Assembly (NCBI GenBank): GCA_017618275.1
Contig: JAFZUS010000003.1
Span: 1-64,000, forward strand
Reading direction: 5' to 3'
Source of the DNA: Prevotella sp.
GTDB lineage: Bacteria > Bacteroidota > Bacteroidia > Bacteroidales > Bacteroidaceae
Length of the DNA: 64,000 bases
Position 1 is the first letter of the stretch, and each line of letters begins with the position of its first letter. This document shows, one piece after another, positions 39,873 through 50,226 of the stretch. The position numbers and the translations under genes were made by a program. The notes under the pieces were generated by a model. That model was not told where the DNA came from. It saw nothing but the letters and a program-made list of their open reading frames with translations, and ran no database searches.

Positions 39873-41732
39873 TTACCACCCCTTGTTTTGACTGAGGTTG
39901 CTCCATTTGAGCACTTCACCCTTCGGAATAGGTCCGTACCATTGGTATGTACTGTCGTATTTGCGATCCTCTACTTCAATCGTGGTATATTTAAGCGGGC
40001 TGTCTTCCTTTTCGGGATCCACCTTCTCAATCTTCATGCCCTTGACGCTCTCGTTCAAAGGCATCTGCCAGCGGCGGAGATCCCAGAAGCGTTTGTTCTC
40101 AAAGCAGAGTTCAATACGACGCTCGTTACGGATGAGTTCTGTCATTTTCGCCTTGTCAGACTTGATTTCCTCAAGATACTCATCGCCTCCGGGGAGTGGG
40201 AAGCCGTACTCATCCCTACCGAGACTCGCACGTCCGCGGATGGCCTTGATGACATCGTAAGCAGTGAAACCGACACCGGTCGGATCACCTTGAGGTCCCC
40301 ATGCATCGTTGGCTGCTTCTGCGTATGCCAAGAAAATTTCTGTATAACGGATGCGCGGGTAGATATGATACTGAGAAGAACTAGAAGTGGGACTCACGCT
40401 GACCTCCTCACGAAGAAGTTTCTTTAAATAATAACCTGTGCGTGTGGAAGTCTCAATGCTGTTAAGGTTATCATTGGTCTCACCATCCTCATTAGGCATG
40501 TCGACACCCGTTGAGATAACATTTTTCTTGAAAGTCGAACCGTGACAAATGATATATTCTGCAAGACGCGGATCACGATTGAAATACGGATTTTGCGAAT
40601 CATACCCTGACTGAGGGTCAGTAATAGGACGTCCACTAGCCATGGGGAATGCATCCACAAGGTTCTGGGACGGGTTGACACTTCCTCTGCCATAGAGCGT
40701 CGGGGGGAAGTTCTCCTTTTCCTGATCATTGTCTTGACGACGGTCTTCACGCCAGATTATCTCAGGAATTTCCGTTGTGGTACTATTGTCGATTTTTGAC
40801 TTGTTCTTGTACCAAGTATTACCACTATCGTCTAATCCTGACACTCCACCAATGCCTTTGAGCACATTGGCGCAGAATGTTGCAGCCTCTGCAGAAGTCA
40901 CTCCGCTCTGATCGCGGAATGCGGGACTTGCGGCGAGCAGTGCCACCTGTGCCTTGACAGCCTGAGCAGCCTTACCAGACAACAGATTCTTGGCCTTTTG
41001 TCCAAAAACAAGGTTGTAGCCAGAAACATTTGCACCAAGTGCCAGATACTTTGCAGGAATCTCTTCCTCAGATTTGATATCTTCATAATGATCGGGGAGA
41101 AGTGCGATGGCACTATCGCAGTCAGCAAAGCACTGTTTGACGCAATCAGCAAAAGTGGCACGTGGCTGGTTGAAGTCAGAACTACCATCCTCAGCGACAG
41201 TGATCAAAGGAACGCCATAGAGTATTCCATCGTCTGCATAACCTCCATGAGCCTGCAAAAGATAGTAATAGAAAACGGCACGTATACCAAAGGCCTCGCC
41301 TTTCATACGGTCAATGAACATCTGCTGCTTGGAGGCAGCGCTTGGTGCCCAACTCACCTTATCTACGATGGAAAGGAAAAGGTTGGCATACTGAATACCA
41401 TGCTTACAATTGTCCCATTGAGACATCGGGTTATTATCTGATGCCCATGAACCTGTGGCCATAGTCAGGTAGGTGTTGTTAGTTACATTGGTCACAGCGT
41501 CATCAGTAGCGACATCTGTCTGTGTAGTCGTTGCATAAGGAAGACGTTCATAAGCATATATCAGCAGACCATGTGCATACGTAGATTCCTTGGTCAAGTC
41601 TTCCAATTGTCGTTTGTTTTCTTCTGCGGGATTAAACATGTCATCGCATGAGACGAAACCCAGAACCAATAAACAATAACCAATAACCGTTATTTTACTG
41701 ATCAGTTTTTTTATAATTGAACTATTTTTCAT
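39873..41732 (-). CDS. SusD-like glycan-binding lipoprotein (second pair, XusD-like)
   Basis: The 619-residue protein starts at ATG 41732 (MKNSSIIKKLIS); the frame extends to a TTG codon at 41741 that is less likely. The lipobox is VLGFVSC. The RagB/SusD helical repeat pattern and the C-terminal SusD signature (LIRNERRIELCFENKRFWDL) are clear. It forms the lid over the second SusC-like transporter encoded just upstream (33-base gap). Confidence 0.92.
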   Translation of the reverse strand: MKNSSIIKKLISKITVIGYCLLVLGFVSCDDMFNPAEENKRQLEDLTKESTYAHGLLIYAYERLPYATTTQTDVATDDAVTNVTNNTYLTMATGSWASDNNPMSQWDNCKHGIQYANLFLSIVDKVSWAPSAASKQQMFIDRMKGEAFGIRAVFYYYLLQAHGGYADDGILYGVPLITVAEDGSSDFNQPRATFADCVKQCFADCDSAIALLPDHYEDIKSEEEIPAKYLALGANVSGYNLVFGQKAKNLLSGKAAQAVKAQVALLAASPAFRDQSGVTSAEAATFCANVLKGIGGVSGLDDSGNTWYKNKSKIDNSTTTEIPEIIWREDRRQDNDQEKENFPPTLYGRGSVNPSQNLVDAFPMASGRPITDPQSGYDSQNPYFNRDPRLAEYIICHGSTFKKNVISTGVDMPNEDGETNDNLNSIETSTRTGYYLKKLLREEVSVSPTSSSSQYHIYPRIRYTEIFLAYAEAANDAWGPQGDPTGVGFTAYDVIKAIRGRASLGRDEYGFPLPGGDEYLEEIKSDKAKMTELIRNERRIELCFENKRFWDLRRWQMPLNESVKGMKIEKVDPEKEDSPLKYTTIEVEDRKYDSTYQWYGPIPKGEVLKWSNLSQNKGW

Positions 41733-41739
41733 TCTGCAC

Positions 41740-41765
41740 AATATTTATTGTTTAACGTTTATTGT
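41740..41765. repeat. Direct repeat ATTGTTTAACG-type between susC2 and susD2
   Basis: TTTATTGTTTA occurs twice in 41745-41769, and TTATTGTTTAACG occurs again before the GH10-like gene near 38709. A similar small repeat, TTCCTAATTTC, fills the gap at 44700-44734. Their role is unknown; they could affect translation of the gene that follows. Confidence 0.4.
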
Positions 41766-44699
41766 TTAGAGGGTTACCTTAACACCGAGGTTATAGAAAC
41801 GCGTCTGTGGTGCATAGCCAATGCTTGTTTCCAACAACTTGCGCTCCTTGGCAATCGTGAGGAGATCATTTCCATTCAGATAGATTGAGAGGGCCTTTAC
41901 CCATTTCCCGTCAAACATTTCCGCAGGGAAATCATAGGTGATTTGCACCTTGCGAAGGTTAAAGCGGTCAGTACTGTAAATCCAGAATGTGGATGCCGCT
42001 GCATTGTTAGCCGAACTCTTTGTAGTCAGACGTGGATGAGTAGCGGTATTTGCTGTCTCCGGTGTCCAACGGCCTATCGCATTGACGGAATACTTATTGT
42101 TTCCCTCCATATAATAGTAACTGCCGAGATTGGTCTTCATGCCGTAAGCACCAAACTGACCATTGCCAAGCACAAAGAGTGTCCAGTTCTTATATTTGAG
42201 CGTAAGATTCACACCAAGGGTGAAAGGAGAACCGTATAAACCCGACTTGCCAAGATCCACTTGGTCCTTGCTGTCAATTTTACCGTCACCATTTACATCT
42301 TCGTACTTCAAGTCACCCGGCTGGATCTCGCCACCAATCTTCGAATCGGGAACTCCCGGCTTCCGGGTATACTTTCCCGTCTCTGCATTGTAATCAAAGT
42401 CATCAACACCATAGAAACCGATGCATTTGTAGCCCGAGATTGCATCAAGGGCATTTCCCTCATGAATGAGTTCTCCTTTTGAGTTTCGCCAAGTTGCTGC
42501 AGGATCAACGGTCTCATCGTATTGCTTCCATTTGGTAGTAAGATAAGTGCCGACAATACCGAGTTGTGCGTGAACCTGTCCAAACTGCTTCTGGGCTGTT
42601 ACACTGAAATCGAGTCCCTTGCGGTTCTGAATGTTATAGTTGAGTGCCGGCTTAAATGAACTGCCACTACCTTGCAGATGTGAAGGGAACGATGTCGGGT
42701 CCTGGACAACAAAACCATCCATATCCGTATTGAAGAAGGTCAGGTCAGTACTAATCAACTTGTTGAAGAACGAACCGCGCAAACTAACAGACCATTCCTT
42801 GCGGTGAACGAAATCGAGGGCCGGGTTGGCACCTGTGGAGGAAACAGTATGGTTGGTAGTAGTTCCTTCATTCCATGAAAAGCCTGTGCTACCAGAATTT
42901 GACCATGTGGCATTGTAGAGGTAATACTCATTGCTTCCCATATAGACATCCATATCCTCCCTCAGGTCACTGTAAGATGCACTAAGTAGTAGGTCGTCAA
43001 CAAAGGATCCACGCATGAAACTCTCCTTGGCTAAATTCCAGCCAATCGTGAATGAGGGTGAGATTGCTTCGCGATGACCTTCTGCCAAACGGGCTGAATG
43101 AACACCGGCCAGAGCCACCTCTGCAAAGTAACGTCCCATAAAGTCGTATCCGGCCTGAAGTCCTAAGTTAGCATTGGCATAACGATGGTATGTTCCACTG
43201 GCTGTGGTGGTATACATATTTGCGAGCAATATACCTGTGACATGATGTTTGTCGGCAAAGGTGTGCTCGTAGTCGAAATGACCGTTCCAACTGATGGTCT
43301 GGCGATACTTGGTATTTGACATGGTCATGCGACCCGTTACTATCTCATCGCCCTGCTGAGTAAGTCCAACAATAATATCATCTGAGTTATAATTACTCCA
43401 TGTAGGAATGAACACAGCGTATTTGTTATCATAAGAAAGGCTGTAGTTGGCAGCATAGTCAATAGAGAACATCGTCTTGAATGACAAGCCACTCACAAAC
43501 TTGCTCATATCATAGATGAAACCAGCATCGAACTGGAACTGACGGCTAACGGCAGTTGTCTTACCACCAAAATAGCAATCTGCTATCACATTTGTCTGGG
43601 TAGCCTTCGTGCCGCCTGGGAAATACCTGCCATCAAGCAGATTGAGTGACTTGCCTAGGATAGCAAGTGCCTTGCTGGCATTCGGGTCAACCATTTCTAT
43701 TGGAATCAGCGGTGCAGCATTCTCCGGGAAATTCGGACGCATAGTGGCAGCCTCACCCCAGAAGTCTCCCTTGTTCTTATTCTCATTGTAGAAGGTAGCA
43801 CTGGCGTTGGCGAAACCTTTGATAACCTTGTTGATGACGAGGTCAACATTACCGCGTACGCTGAAACGGTCTGTATAGTTATCCTTGGCAGGACCAAAAT
43901 TGATGAGATCTTCAGCGCGATAGTAATTAATGTTCGTGTAGAAATGGGCACGCTGACCACCACCCTGAATCTCCAATGTACCCTCAGAACGGTTATATAT
44001 TTTGCGGATATATTCGTCAGAATAGTAATTCACATTGGGATAACGGTAAGGATTCTCACCCAAAGCATGATTATAGATATCTTGTTGGGAGTACTTGGGG
44101 CCAGATGACAAGTTATCATTTATGCAGGCTTCGTTGTAGAGTGTCATATACTCAGCAGAACCGAGATACTCAGGGAATTCCTTGGCTACGTGGAATCCCG
44201 TGTTGGCGTTGGCTGTAATCTGCAAACCATCGACCTTGCCACGCTTCGTGGTAATCAGAATGGCACCCTTGGCACCCTTGGCTCCATAGAGTACAACGGC
44301 CTGTGCCCCCTTGAGGAAGGTGATCTGTTCGATTTCGGAAGGCAGCACGTTATTGGATGGACGCTTAACACCGTCGATAATCACGAGCGGCAGATTGTTA
44401 TTGTCGTTATTGTCAAGACGGTCATTGTCCATACCCCAAAGGTTGTTGCCATTCCATCCGCCGACGAGGGTATTCATATCTTCCAGACTAATTTGGGTAT
44501 AATCTTTCTTCGACAGTTCTTCCATGTCAATATATGAAATGCCTCCAAGAAGATGTTCGGGATCCTTGTCGCGGAAAGCAACATGGACTTTCTTTTTTGC
44601 CACGACAGAATCGGCAGACTCGTCAGCAGCCTGGGCCACCGAGCAGACAGATCCCATCAGCAGCATTCCCGCTATAACATATTTTATCTTAGTAATCAT
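41766..44699 (-). CDS. SusC-like TonB-dependent transporter (second pair, XusC-like)
   Basis: The 977-residue protein has a signal peptide (to about QAAD), the plug domain (LPLVIIDGVKRP, IEQITFLKGAQAVVLYGAKG, GAILITTKRG) and the beta-barrel ending in an aromatic/hydrophobic strand (GVKVTL). Unlike the first SusC, it lacks the N-terminal carboxypeptidase-regulatory-like domain. It should import xylo-oligosaccharides with the SusD encoded downstream. Confidence 0.92.
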   Translation of the reverse strand: MITKIKYVIAGMLLMGSVCSVAQAADESADSVVAKKKVHVAFRDKDPEHLLGGISYIDMEELSKKDYTQISLEDMNTLVGGWNGNNLWGMDNDRLDNNDNNNLPLVIIDGVKRPSNNVLPSEIEQITFLKGAQAVVLYGAKGAKGAILITTKRGKVDGLQITANANTGFHVAKEFPEYLGSAEYMTLYNEACINDNLSSGPKYSQQDIYNHALGENPYRYPNVNYYSDEYIRKIYNRSEGTLEIQGGGQRAHFYTNINYYRAEDLINFGPAKDNYTDRFSVRGNVDLVINKVIKGFANASATFYNENKNKGDFWGEAATMRPNFPENAAPLIPIEMVDPNASKALAILGKSLNLLDGRYFPGGTKATQTNVIADCYFGGKTTAVSRQFQFDAGFIYDMSKFVSGLSFKTMFSIDYAANYSLSYDNKYAVFIPTWSNYNSDDIIVGLTQQGDEIVTGRMTMSNTKYRQTISWNGHFDYEHTFADKHHVTGILLANMYTTTASGTYHRYANANLGLQAGYDFMGRYFAEVALAGVHSARLAEGHREAISPSFTIGWNLAKESFMRGSFVDDLLLSASYSDLREDMDVYMGSNEYYLYNATWSNSGSTGFSWNEGTTTNHTVSSTGANPALDFVHRKEWSVSLRGSFFNKLISTDLTFFNTDMDGFVVQDPTSFPSHLQGSGSSFKPALNYNIQNRKGLDFSVTAQKQFGQVHAQLGIVGTYLTTKWKQYDETVDPAATWRNSKGELIHEGNALDAISGYKCIGFYGVDDFDYNAETGKYTRKPGVPDSKIGGEIQPGDLKYEDVNGDGKIDSKDQVDLGKSGLYGSPFTLGVNLTLKYKNWTLFVLGNGQFGAYGMKTNLGSYYYMEGNNKYSVNAIGRWTPETANTATHPRLTTKSSANNAAASTFWIYSTDRFNLRKVQITYDFPAEMFDGKWVKALSIYLNGNDLLTIAKERKLLETSIGYAPQTRFYNLGVKVTL

Positions 44700-44734
44700 A
44701 ATTCCTAATTTCTTATTCCTAATTTCTAATTATA

Positions 44735-46753
44735 TTACCATCCCGGGTTCTGGGGGAATCCCTCATAAAGATAAGTATCCTTGTCAGGAAGCGGGAACCA
44801 GTAGTGTTTCGATTCCAGACGACGGCTAATCAACTCTTCCTTGTGGAAATTACCCACCTGTGCATCTTTTGGATCGTGGGTCTTAAACCAAGTATCCTTT
44901 TCCAGACGCTCGAACTCATGAGAGTATTTCACTGTATAAGGAGGCTCGGTCAGAAGGAGCCAGCGCTGAAGGTCGCACCAACGGAAGCCCTCAAAGGCAA
45001 GTTCAACGGCTCGCTCACGGCGAACCTCATCAATGAAATGTTCCCTAGTATCCATGAGGTTAGGCTGAACATGTTCCATCGGATAGTCGTCTGAATTGAC
45101 ACGGTCACGGAGTTTGTCAATGGCGTCAACAGCAGAAAGCGACGGACAATATTCTGGTTTATCCTTCAGGCCTGCAGCACTTGTTGAGATAGCAGCCTGT
45201 GCCTCCGCATACATCAAATAGACATCGGCCAAACGCATATAAGGAAGATAAGCCTCGAAGGCAGTGTCCCAATTGTACCACTGGTCTCCCTCATTACACT
45301 GATGAGGAGTCAACTTCTGGATGAAATAGCCTGTACTGCTACCATCGGCAACGCCACGCATGGCACCACCTGTGTAAAGTGTACAGTATTCATGCTTTTT
45401 CTGCTCTGCTGTCAATGCATCGGTACTGAGCACATAGTGGAATCCGTCGAACACGATGTCGTGATAGAATCGTGGGTCGCGATTCTTATATGGATGCTCA
45501 GGATCCCAGCCTGATTCAGGGTTCAATACATACACACCATTCCGAACAAGATAGATAGGCTGCCCGTTAGCCATACCGTACTGGTCGATAAGGTTGGCTG
45601 TAGGATGGTGAATGATTTTGTCGTGCGCAACAAGACCAGCCACTTTTGGACCAAATATCTTTGCGTGGTTCCAGTTGGCAGTATTCAGACCAGAACAAAT
45701 ACCGCGGAAGATGGCTTCATGGGCACCTGGCACCTTCCAACTCTGCTTAACGGTATAGAAGTTGTCTGAGTAGCAATCCTCAGCATCCTCATTTTTCTCA
45801 TGGTCATAGATACTTGTATAATTGAATTCAGCCAATTTGTAATTGACAGTTCCTCTATTTACCATAGTGAGTGCCTTGCCTAATGCCTCAGCAGCCTTCT
45901 TACAATAGGCGACATCATAGTCGTAGGTCTTACCATTGGAACTGGCACCCAAAAGTTGGGCAACGCCACCGTTCTTAGTCTTCTCAAACTCCTTCATGAG
46001 TGGAGAACCTGCCCAAAGATAACACTTGCCGAGATAACATAACGCCATGAACTTATTGATACGCAGTTCATTCTTTCCTGCCGTCTGCATACCTGCCAGC
46101 GTCTCGTCCCAAGCCTGAGGATCCGCTGGAAGAAGATCGTATGCCCGTTGAAAATCTTCAGCACAGCGATCGGCACATTCTTGGAAAGAAAGACGGGGAA
46201 GTTCAGGAATTGCTGCAGCCTCATATGCTTCATCAATATAAGGAAGACCACCGAAATAACACATCAGTTCGAAATGCCACCAAGCACGGAAGAAATACAT
46301 CTGTCCGAGTAACAGGTCGCGTTCTTCATCTGAACCGACAAGGGACTTAATGTTCGCAATACCCATATTACACTTACGGATACAATACCATGAACTTTTC
46401 CAAAGCGAGTATCTGTCACCATTCAGCCAGAACTGGCTGTTGTTATACCAGTTACGGTAGTTTCCGAGGTCAACCTGATGATCTATGTGTGCAAAGCCTT
46501 CAGTGTTGTGAACAGCATCGTCACCCATATTCCATCCGCTACAATAGTTCACCTTCTCCTTGTCAGGAATCAGGCTATAGATTTCCTCAATATATCCCTG
46601 AAAATTACGGTAGTTCTTAAATGCCTCATCCTCTGCTACGATAGACTCAGGATCCTTATCAAGCCAGTCGGTGCAAGAAATGAAGGAAGCACCGCTACAC
46701 AAAAGGAGTAGCGTTCCGCACAAAAGGGATTTTATGTTATTATAATATTTCAT
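44735..46753 (-). CDS. SusD-like glycan-binding lipoprotein (first pair, XusB-like)
   Basis: The 672-residue protein starts at ATG 46753 (MKYYNNIKSLLCG) with a lipobox ASFISC; the frame start at 46768 gives a worse signal peptide. The SusD signature near the end (RRERAVELAFEGFRWCDLQR) and the helical core are clear. It partners the large SusC encoded 33 bases upstream and should bind xylan oligosaccharides at the cell surface. Confidence 0.92.
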   Translation of the reverse strand: MKYYNNIKSLLCGTLLLLCSGASFISCTDWLDKDPESIVAEDEAFKNYRNFQGYIEEIYSLIPDKEKVNYCSGWNMGDDAVHNTEGFAHIDHQVDLGNYRNWYNNSQFWLNGDRYSLWKSSWYCIRKCNMGIANIKSLVGSDEERDLLLGQMYFFRAWWHFELMCYFGGLPYIDEAYEAAAIPELPRLSFQECADRCAEDFQRAYDLLPADPQAWDETLAGMQTAGKNELRINKFMALCYLGKCYLWAGSPLMKEFEKTKNGGVAQLLGASSNGKTYDYDVAYCKKAAEALGKALTMVNRGTVNYKLAEFNYTSIYDHEKNEDAEDCYSDNFYTVKQSWKVPGAHEAIFRGICSGLNTANWNHAKIFGPKVAGLVAHDKIIHHPTANLIDQYGMANGQPIYLVRNGVYVLNPESGWDPEHPYKNRDPRFYHDIVFDGFHYVLSTDALTAEQKKHEYCTLYTGGAMRGVADGSSTGYFIQKLTPHQCNEGDQWYNWDTAFEAYLPYMRLADVYLMYAEAQAAISTSAAGLKDKPEYCPSLSAVDAIDKLRDRVNSDDYPMEHVQPNLMDTREHFIDEVRRERAVELAFEGFRWCDLQRWLLLTEPPYTVKYSHEFERLEKDTWFKTHDPKDAQVGNFHKEELISRRLESKHYWFPLPDKDTYLYEGFPQNPGW

Positions 46754-46786
46754 ATCAATTAAACCCATTAAACCTATTCTACCTAT

Positions 46787-49700
46787 TTATATATATAGTT
46801 TAAATCCGAGGTTAAAACGTCTGACTGTCGGGTAAGCACCGCCACCCCCACTCCAACCGTAATTACTCTCACGGTCGTCAGGCATCTTTGTGATGAGGAA
46901 CAGGTTATTGCCATTCAGATAAATCTTCAGGCTTGTGAAACCAAGTTTCTTGATCCAACCTTTCGTCCATGTGTAGGCCACTTCCACGTTCTTCAGTCGG
47001 AAATAGGAACCATCGAAGAGGTACTGTGTACCATTGTTGCCACCAGTAGCCTGCGTGTTGAAGCGCGGCATGACGACTTCTCCGCCTTTGGCCGCTGAAC
47101 TCCACCAAGTACCCGTATCATATACAGTAAGCAACTGATCTGGGAAAGAAGTTAGGGTGACATCACGTGTGACACCTGTAACACCATAGAGTTGAGCAAA
47201 GCATGAGAAGCCTTTCCACTCCCATCCGATCGTAGCATTGTAGGTGTGCTCAGGAGTTCCCGTGTAGCCGTAAGGAGCCTGATCATTGGTCTGATCAACA
47301 ACGCCATCACCATTAAAGTCTACAATATAATGGTCACCGATAAGAACCTGCGCATCATTACTCTGATGTTCCGGTGTACTATAGAGTTCGTCGTAGGTGT
47401 TGATAAAGCCATTGTCGATGTATGACACATATTGCCCCTGAGAATAACCCTGAGCCTTGCGATAAGCAGGTATCAGTTCGGGGTCATCCTTCAGTTTAAT
47501 CACGTTGTGTGCGTAAGTATAGTTGGCATTGACCCAGAAACGCATTCCGTTATTCAACACCTTATTGAAGCGAAGTTCTAATTCGAAACCGGAATTCTTA
47601 ATCTTACCCTTGTTGACGTCAGGGGTCTTAGCAGCACCATAATACGAAGGTACAGAACGGTCGGTTCCGTATATAAAGATATCATAACGGTCATCGCGGA
47701 ACACGTCGAAACTACCGGCAAACATACCACCAAGGAAAGCATAGTCGAAACCGATATTCATCTTCTTGACCGTTGCCCAACGGAGATCCGGATTGGCAAT
47801 TGTAGATTCCTTATAGCCAGTAAACGGGCTATTAGTACGATCCAGTCCCATCTCATAAGGACCAATGACTTCCCAACCTGTAATGTAAGCCCATCGGTCA
47901 CCTGCACTATCATCACCGATTTCACCGTAAGACCCACGAATCTTTAACATGTCAATAATCTTCTTATCTCTCAATGGCTTCATGAATTTCTCCTCAGAGA
48001 CCATCCAACCTAACGCTCCAGAAGCAAAAAATGCAAAGCGGTTGTCCGGGGAGAATTTCTGTGAACCGTTGTAAGCGCCATTGACTTCGGCAAAATACCT
48101 GCTCTTATAATCGTATGTGGTACGGAATACCCAGTCCTCACGACGATTCTCAAGTTCTGAATTATATGCATTGTTACGGCGTTTCCAGTTACCCATCAAA
48201 GTCACATTATGGTTACCGAACTGCCGTCCCCAGAAGAGTTGGAGCGACATTTCAGTAGCACGGCTTGTACGACTTACGTTTCCAGCCTGAGTAGACCAGT
48301 CGCGCATCTCATAGTAATCGAAGCCTGTGTTGCTAAAAATCTCATTCTCAAAAAGCAACTCTCCATCCTCAGGAAGTATGTATGCAGTATTATTCACATG
48401 ACCACCGCCGGCTGCATTAATACCACGATCAGCCTCATTAAACTGATTGTCCCAAGAAATCGTACCGCGAGCCACAAGTCCTTTTGTGACGAAATCAAGA
48501 TTCTGCTCAAGGGCAAAGTCGGTGAATACACGTGTAATGGTACCCAACTCATAACCAGCCGTTGCAACATTCATAGGAGAGTTAGCCATATTAGAGGCAG
48601 CCAGTCTGGAGTATCCCCAAGCACCATTCGAGAACTTAACAGGGAAAACGTTTGGCGGCATACGATAGGCACCTGCCCAGTTCTGCTGCTGGAAGAATTC
48701 ACCGCTATTACCATAATAATAACGTGGATTCTTTTGTTGCGCATTAGATCCGGCCAAATTCACCTTGAACTGAGTGGTCTTCGTAATCTGGAAGTCCAAA
48801 TTCGAACGAACATTCAAACGATTATATGAATAACCACCTTCATAACCCTGATTGTTTTCCCAAATCCTAGTCATGTCACCTTCGTTCTGGAAGTCGAATG
48901 CCACGAAATATTTGACGGCCTTAGTACCACCGGAGAAATTGATGTTTGTATTATACGATAAGGCGGTATTCCTGAACATCTCCTCCTGCCAGTCAATGTT
49001 TGGATAACGTTCTGCCTGACTATAGTCACCAAGATAGTCACCTTTAGTATTATAATGGGGCTTGACGGTATAGTCCTGATTACGGAAATTGTTAATAAAT
49101 GTCTGTGGACGATAATAGGCCCAAGAGGCATCACCGCTTAAGGCAAGTTCATGCTCAATGACCTGATTGCGAAGCATATAACCGTCGTAAGAGTCATACT
49201 TGCGCGGAAGTTTTGACACAGCCTTCAATGTAGCATTGAAGCCAATATCAATTCTTGCCTTGCCTTCCACACCACGCTTAGTGGTAATCAGGATAACGCC
49301 ATTCGCACCTTCAACACCATAAACAGCAGTAGCGGAGGCATCTTTCAACACTGAAATCGTAGCAACTGATGTAACATCTACGGACTTGATCTCACGCTTG
49401 ACACCATCGACGAGAATCAGCGGCTGGGCATCCTGGTTCCAGGCTGCTGCACCACGAATGTAAATACGGGGGTCTTCTTCACCCGGCTGACCTGTAGAAG
49501 CAATTGTTGCGACGCCTGGGAGGTTACCAGTGAGGGCAGCACCAACACTACCAATACCAGCAGCACGCTCCAGCACTTCACCCGTGGTCTGGGTGATGGC
49601 ACCCACTACAGAGGCTTTCTTCTGCTGGCCATAACCAACAACCACCACTTCCTGAATTTCAGTATTGTCGTTCAGCGTCACTTTGAAATCGCGCTGCTTA

Positions 49701-50044
49701 CCAACCTTCAATTCTTTGGTATTCATTCCTACGTAGGAAACAACGATTGTCGTCGATTCAGAAGGAACACTCAAAGAGAAATTACCATCAAGGTCCGTAA
49801 TCGTACCCATCGACGTATTTCCCTTTACTACAACGGAGGCACCTATCAGCGCCTCGCCGTTTGAATCGACAACAGTTCCCTTAATGGTAATACCGCTCTG
49901 TGCCCACATCGTGATACAGAACGCCATCATCAACAACAAGACCGCCCCGCGGCGTAGTCGTTGAGCCCCCAAGAGAACAGTTTCGCTCAGTAAATAAGTC
50001 AACTGTTTCATCTTGCCTGGTTTTGATTCATACTCTTTAATCAT
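46787..50044 (-). CDS. SusC-like TonB-dependent transporter (first pair, XusA-like)
   Basis: The 1085-residue protein has a long signal segment, a carboxypeptidase-regulatory-like domain (GTVVDSNGEALIGASVVVKG), the SusC motif EIQEVVVVGYGQQKK, the plug and a full beta-barrel. The start is uncertain: Met 50044 and Met 50011 (MKQLTYLLSETVLLG) are both possible, the latter with AGGCAAG in front. It is the first gene of the nine-gene core xylan operon with its own strong promoter, and it is divergent from the hybrid regulator. Confidence 0.92.
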   Translation of the reverse strand: MIKEYESKPGKMKQLTYLLSETVLLGAQRLRRGAVLLLMMAFCITMWAQSGITIKGTVVDSNGEALIGASVVVKGNTSMGTITDLDGNFSLSVPSESTTIVVSYVGMNTKELKVGKQRDFKVTLNDNTEIQEVVVVGYGQQKKASVVGAITQTTGEVLERAAGIGSVGAALTGNLPGVATIASTGQPGEEDPRIYIRGAAAWNQDAQPLILVDGVKREIKSVDVTSVATISVLKDASATAVYGVEGANGVILITTKRGVEGKARIDIGFNATLKAVSKLPRKYDSYDGYMLRNQVIEHELALSGDASWAYYRPQTFINNFRNQDYTVKPHYNTKGDYLGDYSQAERYPNIDWQEEMFRNTALSYNTNINFSGGTKAVKYFVAFDFQNEGDMTRIWENNQGYEGGYSYNRLNVRSNLDFQITKTTQFKVNLAGSNAQQKNPRYYYGNSGEFFQQQNWAGAYRMPPNVFPVKFSNGAWGYSRLAASNMANSPMNVATAGYELGTITRVFTDFALEQNLDFVTKGLVARGTISWDNQFNEADRGINAAGGGHVNNTAYILPEDGELLFENEIFSNTGFDYYEMRDWSTQAGNVSRTSRATEMSLQLFWGRQFGNHNVTLMGNWKRRNNAYNSELENRREDWVFRTTYDYKSRYFAEVNGAYNGSQKFSPDNRFAFFASGALGWMVSEEKFMKPLRDKKIIDMLKIRGSYGEIGDDSAGDRWAYITGWEVIGPYEMGLDRTNSPFTGYKESTIANPDLRWATVKKMNIGFDYAFLGGMFAGSFDVFRDDRYDIFIYGTDRSVPSYYGAAKTPDVNKGKIKNSGFELELRFNKVLNNGMRFWVNANYTYAHNVIKLKDDPELIPAYRKAQGYSQGQYVSYIDNGFINTYDELYSTPEHQSNDAQVLIGDHYIVDFNGDGVVDQTNDQAPYGYTGTPEHTYNATIGWEWKGFSCFAQLYGVTGVTRDVTLTSFPDQLLTVYDTGTWWSSAAKGGEVVMPRFNTQATGGNNGTQYLFDGSYFRLKNVEVAYTWTKGWIKKLGFTSLKIYLNGNNLFLITKMPDDRESNYGWSGGGGAYPTVRRFNLGFKLYI

Positions 50045-50226
50045 TAAAATTGATTAGGCTATTTGTAAAATACACAATATAAATATCAAAATTCGGTGCA
50101 AAGGTAAGGGTTTTTTGCATAATTAACAAAAATTTGTGTAACATTTTCTTTATTTTAGGTAACAAATAGTTTGTTTTTTAAAAAAAAGCCGTATCTTTGC
50201 ATCGGTTTTGTAATATACTAAAACAA
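50045..50226. promoter_or_regulatory. Divergent control region of the core xylan operon and its regulator
   Basis: Minus-strand promoter: TACCTTTG at 50099-50106 with TTG (CAA on plus, 50127-50129), spacing 20. Plus-strand promoter: TATCTTTG at 50192-50199 with TTG at 50171-50173, spacing 18. Two small palindromes overlap the -33 boxes: ACAAA-AA-TTTGT at 50126-50137 and AACAAA-TAG-TTTGTT at 50161-50175. They are candidate binding sites for the hybrid regulator's AraC domain. Confidence 0.65.

Noticed and set aside
50197..50226. Earlier start for the hybrid regulator
   Set aside because: The codon is TTG and forms the end of the -7 promoter motif, so it cannot be in the mRNA.
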